NCBI RefSeq assembly: GCF_027000115.1
Contig: NZ_JALTON010000040.1
Location: 62,001 to 126,000 of the forward strand
DNA length: 64,000 nucleotides
Direction of reading: 5' to 3'
Source: Thiohalobacter sp.
GTDB taxonomy: Bacteria > Pseudomonadota > Gammaproteobacteria > Thiohalobacterales > Thiohalobacteraceae
In this document: one piece after another, positions 59,229 to 64,000 of the stretch
How the letters are laid out: each line of letters opens with the position of its first letter
Numbering within the stretch: the first letter of the stretch is position 1
Notes under the pieces: model-generated
Told to the model about the DNA's origin: nothing
Seen by the model: only the letters and a program-made list of their open reading frames with translations
Database searches by the model: none
Made by a program: the position numbers and the translations under genes

Positions 59229-60445
59229 GCCTCGACCTTCAGCTTTACCTGCCGCAGGGGATCGGGGCGCGAGAAGGGCGTGACCGGCACCCGCGCAGCG
59301 CCTGCCCGTATGCCCAGCTCGTCATCGTCGAGATAGCAGCCGGGGTCCTCTGCCCAGGGGTCGCCGGTGATCTGCCAGGCGCGCACCCGGGTGTTGCCGC
59401 CGCAGATGTCGCGATGGGTGCAGGCGCTGCAGCGCCCCTTCACCGGCCGCTCGGCCTGTTTCAGGCCGGCCATCAGCGGGTCGGAGGTGTCGTTCCAGAT
59501 CTGCGAGAAGGGCCGCTCGCGCACATTGCCCAGCGGATAGTCCCACCAGAAGGTGTCGGGGTGGACCGTACCCAGGTTGTCGATGTTGGCGATGTCCCGC
59601 CCCGAGGCGTTGCCGCCCCAGTCCGCGAGCAGCTGTCGCGCCAGTGCCGCCCGGTCCGGCAGGTGGCGCTGCACCCAGTGCAGCAGGTAGACGCCGTCGG
59701 CGTCGTTGTTGCCGGTAACGAACTCGCGATCGCGGCCTGCCTGCACGTCGGACCAGCTGGCCCGGATGAGCAGGTCCATCGCTTCCCGGGTCATGCGGAA
59801 GTGGGCATCGTCCTTGCGGTTGCGATTGCCGCGGCCGCCGTAGTTGAGGTGCGACAGGTAGAACTTGTCGACGCCTTCGTCATCCATCAGCGCCAGCACG
59901 TCGGGGAGCTCATGCGCGTTGTCGCGGGTCAGGGTCATGCGCAGGCCCACGCGGATGCCGGCATCGCGGCACAGGCGGATGCCGCCCAGGGCATCGTCGA
60001 AGGCGCCCTTGCGACGGCGAAAGGCATCATGGGTCTCGCGCAGGCCGTCGATGCTGATGCCGACATAGTCGTAGCCCACGGCGGCGATGTCGGCGATGTT
60101 GCCCTCGTCGATCAGGGTGCCGTTGGAAGACAGCGCCGTATAGAAGCCCAGCGCCTTCGCCTGGCGGGAGATCTCGAAGATGTCGGGCCGCAGCAGCGGT
60201 TCGCCGCCGGACAGGATCAGGGCCGGCACGCCGTACTCGCGCAGGTCCTGCATGACCGCCATCACCTCATCGGTGCCCAGCTCCCCGGGAAAGTCGCGGT
60301 CGGCGGAAATGGCATAGCAGTGCTTGCAGGTCAGGTTGCAACGACGCACCAGGTTCCAGATCACCACCGGTGCCCGCGGCCGGCCACGGGGCCGGAAGGG
60401 ATGGTTGGCGGCGATGTCGTTCAGGAAGCGGCTGAGACGGAACAT
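59225..60445 (-). CDS. nirJ: Heme d1 biosynthesis radical SAM protein NirJ
   Basis: A 406-residue radical SAM enzyme that removes propionate side chains from the d1 precursor. The SAM cluster motif is CNLTCKHC (Cys36, Cys40, Cys43), followed by ALILSGGEPLLRPDIFE. A C-terminal auxiliary Cys set occurs in CSACTHRDICGGN and DPGC. The start at 60445 is placed inside nirH by 25 bp; the frame is open to 61081 but the extra part is not the family. It ends in a 4-bp overlap with nirN. Confidence 0.95.
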   Translation of the reverse strand: MFRLSRFLNDIAANHPFRPRGRPRAPVVIWNLVRRCNLTCKHCYAISADRDFPGELGTDEVMAVMQDLREYGVPALILSGGEPLLRPDIFEISRQAKALGFYTALSSNGTLIDEGNIADIAAVGYDYVGISIDGLRETHDAFRRRKGAFDDALGGIRLCRDAGIRVGLRMTLTRDNAHELPDVLALMDDEGVDKFYLSHLNYGGRGNRNRKDDAHFRMTREAMDLLIRASWSDVQAGRDREFVTGNNDADGVYLLHWVQRHLPDRAALARQLLADWGGNASGRDIANIDNLGTVHPDTFWWDYPLGNVRERPFSQIWNDTSDPLMAGLKQAERPVKGRCSACTHRDICGGNTRVRAWQITGDPWAEDPGCYLDDDELGIRAGAARVPVTPFSRPDPLRQVKLKVEA

Positions 60446-60954
60446 GGCGATGTCCTTTCCGGTTCGGGTGCGCGCAGGCGCAGGCCGGTCTTCTTGAGGA
60501 CCCGGGTGCTGAACAGGATATCGTAGCGGGCCACGCGGCTGCCGAGCAGCTCGACCATTTCCGCGACCCGGCCGAATACCGCCTCGCGGTCGCGACCATG
60601 CACCATGGCGAACAGGTTGTAGGGCCACAGCGGCAGGCGACGCGGCCGCGCATAGCAGTGGCTGACCCAGTCCAGCCCGGCCAGCAGCTCGCCGGCCTTG
60701 TCGCGCAGCGGGTCGGGAATGTCCCAGACCGACATGCCGTTGGCCCGAAAGCCGAGGCGATAATGGTGCGGCACCGCGGCGATACGGCGGATGATGCCGG
60801 CCTGCTGCATGCGCTCGAGCCGTTCCAGCAGCAGGCCCTCGGCGATGCCCAGCCGCTCGGCGACCTGGCGGTAGGGTTCGGCCACCAGCGGCAGGCCGGC
60901 CTGGGTGGCCTCGATGATGGCGCGGTCGAGCGGGTCGATGATGGACATGGTCAT
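60421..60954 (-). CDS. nirH: Siroheme decarboxylase subunit NirH
   Basis: A 177-residue AsnC/Lrp-like protein of the NirDLGH siroheme decarboxylase set, which converts siroheme to didecarboxysiroheme in heme d1 synthesis. A winged-helix start (DRAIIEATQAGLPLVAEPYR) precedes the family core RRLPLWPYNLFAMVHGRDRE. The start at 60954 overlaps the previous gene by 4 bp; a second Met at 60948 is possible. Subunit names D, L, G and H are assigned by gene order. Confidence 0.85.
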   Translation of the reverse strand: MTMSIIDPLDRAIIEATQAGLPLVAEPYRQVAERLGIAEGLLLERLERMQQAGIIRRIAAVPHHYRLGFRANGMSVWDIPDPLRDKAGELLAGLDWVSHCYARPRRLPLWPYNLFAMVHGRDREAVFGRVAEMVELLGSRVARYDILFSTRVLKKTGLRLRAPEPERTSPCSVSAAS

Positions 60955-61403
60955 ACCTCGAACCTGAGATCCAGGAAGTATTCGCGTTCCTTCGGGAAGT
61001 TGTAGACCGGCAGTCCGGTGCCTTCCTCGATGGCCTCGATGCAGTCCTCGATCTCCTCGGGTGCCTCGGTGGCCAGAACAAACCACATGTTCAGCTCGTG
61101 GTCGCGGGCATAGTTGTGCGCCACTTCGGGCCGTGCCTCGAGCCAGGCCGCGACCCGGTCGAAATCGGCCTCGGGCACCGACATGGCCGCCAGGGTCAGT
61201 CCGCCGCCCATTCGCTCGGCGTTGTACAGGGGGCCGAAGCGGGACAGCAGGCCGCGCTCGAGCAGATCCTGCAGGGTGTCGATGAGTTGCTGTTCCCCGA
61301 TGCCGAGTTCGTCCGCCACCTCGGCGAAGGGGCGGCGGCTCAACGGCAGGCCGTGTTGCAGGCGGTTGATCACCTTGCGTTCGATGTCGCCGAGTTCAGG
61401 CAT
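60951..61403 (-). CDS. nirG: Siroheme decarboxylase subunit NirG
   Basis: A 150-residue member of the NirDLGH family. It begins with a helix-turn-helix-like region (ERKVINRLQHGLPLSRRPFA) and has the core HNYARDHELNMWFVLATEAP plus the C-terminal PKEREYFLDLRFEV. It resembles NirD more than NirL, as in other nir clusters where D/G and L/H pair. It overlaps nirL by 8 bp and nirH by 4 bp. The ATG at 61403 is favoured over an in-frame upstream Met because it matches the conserved start. Confidence 0.85.
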   Translation of the reverse strand: MPELGDIERKVINRLQHGLPLSRRPFAEVADELGIGEQQLIDTLQDLLERGLLSRFGPLYNAERMGGGLTLAAMSVPEADFDRVAAWLEARPEVAHNYARDHELNMWFVLATEAPEEIEDCIEAIEEGTGLPVYNFPKEREYFLDLRFEV

Positions 61404-61947
61404 GGCTTGCGGCCTCCTTCCCGCTCTCGGGCTGTGTCTGCTGCCGTGGCTGTTCGCGGTAGCGGGCACCGCACTGCTTGAAGCGGCGCAGGCTGAACAG
61501 CACCCGGTGGTCGATGTCGCCCAGGTCGTGATTGCGGATCAGCAGCTCGACCCGTCGCAGCACCGCCAAGCGGTCGCGGCCGTGGATCATGCAGTAGAGA
61601 TTGTAGGGCCAGTCCGGCAGCCGTCGCGGACGCCGATAGCAGAGATTCACCCAGGGCACGCTGGCGAGCTGACGGCCGATCTCGGCGACCTGGTTGTCGG
61701 GCACGTCCCACACGACCATGGCATTGGCCCGGTAGCCGAGCTCATGATGCCGAACCACCACGCCAAAGCGCTTGAACAGGCCCTGCTCGCGAAATCGCGC
61801 CAGCCGGTCGATGACCTCGGTCTCGCTGCAGCCGGCCTGCTTGCCGAGCCAGGCGTAGGGACGGGATACCAGCGGCAGGCCGTTCTGGATCAGCCCGACC
61901 AGGACTTCGTCAAGGGCATCGAGCGTGATCGGTGCCCGGGCTTTCAT
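61396..61947 (-). CDS. nirL: Siroheme decarboxylase subunit NirL
   Basis: A 183-residue NirDLGH-family protein. Its start LDALDEVLVGLIQNGLPLVS is the winged-helix part and RRLPDWPYNLYCMIHGRDRL is the core shared with NirH. The C-terminal 20 residues are polar and rich in Gln and Glu. Start at 61947 overlaps nirD by 4 bp, and the end overlaps nirG by 8 bp. A long in-frame extension upstream belongs to the nirD and nirF coding regions in another frame. Confidence 0.85.
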   Translation of the reverse strand: MKARAPITLDALDEVLVGLIQNGLPLVSRPYAWLGKQAGCSETEVIDRLARFREQGLFKRFGVVVRHHELGYRANAMVVWDVPDNQVAEIGRQLASVPWVNLCYRRPRRLPDWPYNLYCMIHGRDRLAVLRRVELLIRNHDLGDIDHRVLFSLRRFKQCGARYREQPRQQTQPESGKEAASHA

Positions 61948-62432
61948 CCCGACCACCGCAGATCGAAGCCCAGGTCGAGGAAGTAGTCCTCTTCCATGGG
62001 CAGGACGAGGAGCCGGCAGCCGGTCTCGCGGCCAATGTCGTCGAGGACCTGCTGCAGCCGTTCGGCATTCTCCGCCGTGACCACGAACCAGAGATTGAAC
62101 TCGTCGTCGCGCTGGTAGTTGTGGTTGACCTCCGGGTGCGCACTGACCATGTCGGCCACGGCTTCCAGCCGGCCCTCGTCCACGCGGGCGGCAACCAGGG
62201 TGCTGGCACCGATGCGGTTGGGCCGGAACACCGGGCCGATGCGGCTGATGACGCCGCGTGCCTGCAGGTCGGCCAGGCAGTCCAGCACGGCCTGTTCGCT
62301 GACACCGAGTTGTTCGGCCAGTGCCGCATAGGGCCGCTCGCAGAGGGGAAAGTCGCGCTGGAAATCGTTGAGCAGGTGCCGTTCCAGCTCGCTGTAGCCG
62401 TCGTTCTCGCGGACCCTGACGGGGCTGTTCAC
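61944..62432 (-). CDS. nirD: Siroheme decarboxylase subunit NirD
   Basis: A 162-residue NirDLGH-family protein with the usual winged-helix start (ERHLLNDFQRDFPLCERPYA, LGVSEQAVLDCLADL) and the core HNYQRDDEFNLWFVVTAENA. It ends in MEEDYFLDLGFDLRWSG, like NirG. It directly follows nirF in ATGA overlap, matching the nirF-D-L-G-H order of Pseudomonas denitrifiers. Confidence 0.87.
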   Translation of the reverse strand: MNSPVRVRENDGYSELERHLLNDFQRDFPLCERPYAALAEQLGVSEQAVLDCLADLQARGVISRIGPVFRPNRIGASTLVAARVDEGRLEAVADMVSAHPEVNHNYQRDDEFNLWFVVTAENAERLQQVLDDIGRETGCRLLVLPMEEDYFLDLGFDLRWSG

Positions 62433-63589
62433 AGGCCGATCCTCCCGGCGCGCGCGGTGAAGAAGATGCCGCTGGGTGTGCGCGCCGGCAGGCTGCCCAG
62501 CTCATCGAAAGTGCCGGTGTCGTAGATGCGCAGCCGGTCGGCGTCCCGCACCGACACCCACACCTGTTCGCCGCGCGGCGTGAACTCCATGTGCAGCACG
62601 CCCGGCCCCGGCTCGAGATGGCGGACCACCTTGTGGGTCTCGGTGTCGATCACCTGCACATGGCCGTTGTCGGGGAAGGCGAAGTTGACCCAGACCTGGC
62701 GCCCGTCGGGCCGTGCCATGACGAACACCGGCTGGCCCAACACCGGGATGCGGTCCAGCTCCCGCCAGGTTTCGGTATCGACCACCAGCACGCTGTGGTG
62801 GCCGACCGCGGGCACGAAGGCCAGCCGGCCGGCGATGGCCCAGCCCTCGAGGTGCGGCATCTTGTACACGGGCAGGCGTTGCTCGCCACGGCCGTAGTGG
62901 TCGAGAATGCGGCGCACGCCGCCTTCGGGATGCCACAGATCGAGCAAGGCCATGCCGTCCTCCCCGAACAGGCCGGCGATGTAGTGGCGGCCATCGGGGG
63001 TGATCAGGGCGTCATAGGGCTCCCGGCCGATGTCGGCGAAGCGGGTGATGACGGGCCGGTCACCGGCCGAGAAGTCGGCGATCCAGATCTGTCCGGCCTC
63101 GAACAGGCTGAACACGAAGCGGTTGCCGGGGGCATCGACCAGCCCCACCACCTTCGAGCGGCGGCCATCCACCTCGGCCGGTATGTCGGCCACCGGTGAC
63201 AGGTCGCTGGCACGGAATACCTTGACGCCGCCCGGGCTGTAGTTGCTGACCGCAATCAGCCGCCCGTCCTGGGAAATGGCGCCGCCGATGCTGTTCCCGG
63301 CCTGCAGGGTGCGCGCCACCAGTCTGCACTGGAGCAGATCCACCTTGCTCAGGCCGCCGTCGCGCCCGAAGACGAAGGCGTAGCGGCCATCGCGCGAATA
63401 GACCGCCGAGGCATGGGACAGATCACCGAGTCCCTCGATCCGCCCCAGGCTGCTGCGGCCGGTGGTCTCGATCACCTGCACGCTGCCACTGGCGCGCTCG
63501 ATGACGATGCCCAGATCGCCCGTGCCGCGCGGCTCGCAGGCGCCGGCAGTGGTGGCTATCAGCAGCAACAGGGTTGCCAGCCACCTCAT
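62429..63589 (-). CDS. nirF: Heme d1 biosynthesis protein NirF
   Basis: A 386-residue periplasmic beta-propeller related to the d1 domain of cytochrome cd1, lacking a c-type heme site. It has a signal sequence (MRWLATLLLLIATTAGAC), and the Cys at residue 18 could be lipidated although the lipobox is weak. Propeller blades repeat patterns such as SRDGRYAFVFGRDGGLSKVD, TPDGRHYIAGLFGEDGMALL and RPDGRQVWVNFAFPDNGHV. NirF acts on a late heme d1 precursor. It overlaps nirC and nirD by 4 bp each. Confidence 0.92.
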   Translation of the reverse strand: MRWLATLLLLIATTAGACEPRGTGDLGIVIERASGSVQVIETTGRSSLGRIEGLGDLSHASAVYSRDGRYAFVFGRDGGLSKVDLLQCRLVARTLQAGNSIGGAISQDGRLIAVSNYSPGGVKVFRASDLSPVADIPAEVDGRRSKVVGLVDAPGNRFVFSLFEAGQIWIADFSAGDRPVITRFADIGREPYDALITPDGRHYIAGLFGEDGMALLDLWHPEGGVRRILDHYGRGEQRLPVYKMPHLEGWAIAGRLAFVPAVGHHSVLVVDTETWRELDRIPVLGQPVFVMARPDGRQVWVNFAFPDNGHVQVIDTETHKVVRHLEPGPGVLHMEFTPRGEQVWVSVRDADRLRIYDTGTFDELGSLPARTPSGIFFTARAGRIGL

Positions 63590-63900
63590 GGCCGGATCTC
63601 CCCGGCACGGAGCTGGTCGATGATCCAGCGGGCCTCGGCCTCGCTGAGGAAGGGCCGCCAGGGCGGCATGGCCGTGCCGGGCCGGCCGTCGAGCACCGTG
63701 CTCAGCAGCAGCGTATCGGGCTTGCCTGCCAGGGCGTCGGGGGTGAGGGCCGGACCCAGGCCACCCTTGAGGGTGAGCCCGTGACAGGAGCCGCAGTCCT
63801 GTGCGACGAGGGTGCGCAGCGCCGCCTGCCGGGCCGCGTCCGGAGCAGGAAACGCGGTCAGGGGGATGACGAGCAGCAGGGTAGCGCTAGTGAACCGCAC
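63586..63900 (-). CDS. nirC: NirC-like cytochrome c55x
   Basis: A 104-residue monoheme cytochrome c with signal peptide (FTSATLLLVIPLTAFP) and heme site CGSCH in LVAQDCGSCHGLTLKGGLGP; distal Met from GTAMPPWRPFLSEAEA. Cytochrome c55x (NirC) helps electron delivery in heme d1 maturation. I chose a GTG start at 63900, preceded by AAGGTG and giving a proper signal peptide; a Met 25 codons further up lies inside the nirE coding region. It overlaps nirE by 14 bp and nirF by 4 bp. Confidence 0.8.
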   Translation of the reverse strand: MRFTSATLLLVIPLTAFPAPDAARQAALRTLVAQDCGSCHGLTLKGGLGPALTPDALAGKPDTLLLSTVLDGRPGTAMPPWRPFLSEAEARWIIDQLRAGEIRP

Positions 63901-64000
63901 GGTGCGACACCTTGGGCAGAGCGGACACCGGGTCCGACCCAAACCAGTTGAGCGCGTCGGCCAGTTCGACCACACGCCCGATGACGAGGATGACGGGCGA
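63887..64000 (-). CDS. nirE: Uroporphyrinogen-III C-methyltransferase, C-terminal end
   Basis: Only the last 37 codons are in the window. They read SPVILVIGRVVELADALNWF and a short tail, which matches the C-terminus of SUMT enzymes (CobA/NirE) that make precorrin-2, the entry point to siroheme and heme d1. Its place at the head of the nir genes favours NirE. The stop (63887) lies 14 bp inside nirC. Most of the gene, including the SAM-binding motifs, is beyond the window edge, so the symbol rests on context. Confidence 0.75.
   Translation of the reverse strand, partial: SPVILVIGRVVELADALNWFGSDPVSALPKVSHRAVH

Overview
The window is GC-rich chromosomal DNA from a gammaproteobacterium. The polA / engB / cytochrome c4 / resB / ccsA / dsbA order is a gammaproteobacterial arrangement. 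A complete nitric oxide reductase cluster and a heme d1 biosynthesis cluster mark a denitrifier. Sucrose synthesis genes and a Na+/H+ antiporter suggest a halophilic or halotolerant lifestyle, perhaps a Chromatiales-like sulfur oxidiser; that last step is inference. No rRNA, tRNA, CRISPR array, insertion sequence or prophage was seen.

Layout. 1-5700: glmU (cut by the window edge) and glmS for UDP-GlcNAc synthesis, a DUF2237 protein and a PAS-GGDEF-EAL protein. 5700-16600: an AT-rich leader with a good promoter, then nine close or overlapping same-strand genes: MarR regulator, small Cys protein, lysine-2,3-aminomutase-like radical SAM enzyme, PfkB sugar kinase, sucrose-phosphate synthase, sucrose synthase, two unknown proteins, and a flavin/[2Fe-2S] reductase with an N-terminal helix-turn-helix. 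This looks like a compatible-solute operon. 16600-27700: uvrD behind a LexA box, a soluble zinc-binding chemoreceptor, a membrane PAS-GGDEF-EAL protein, TRAP transporter genes in a convergent layout around a gene remnant, a DUF2782 protein and a LOG-family protein.

27700-40900: polA, a probable structured small RNA at the Spot 42/ErsA position, engB, cytochrome c4, the System II cytochrome c maturation pair, dsbA, an acetolactate synthase coupled to an EEP-family phosphodiesterase, and a GGDEF protein. 40900-48900: a Kef-type antiporter with a coupled unknown protein, SirB2, a sensor-less sigma-54 activator, a UreH_2-type membrane protein, and a DUF6502-DUF5666 gene pair with a palindromic, apparently leaderless promoter, then a TetR regulator.

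48900-64000: nnrS, nhaA, then on the minus strand nirE(partial)-nirC-nirF-nirD-nirL-nirG-nirH-nirJ-nirN followed by norC-norB-norQ-(membrane protein)-(4Fe-4S protein)-norD. The nir genes make heme d1 for cytochrome cd1 nitrite reductase; nirS itself is not in the window. NorCB reduces the resulting NO, and NorQ/NorD activate it. FNR/Dnr-type boxes precede norC, nnrS and the sigma-54 activator, so these probably respond together to low oxygen or NO.
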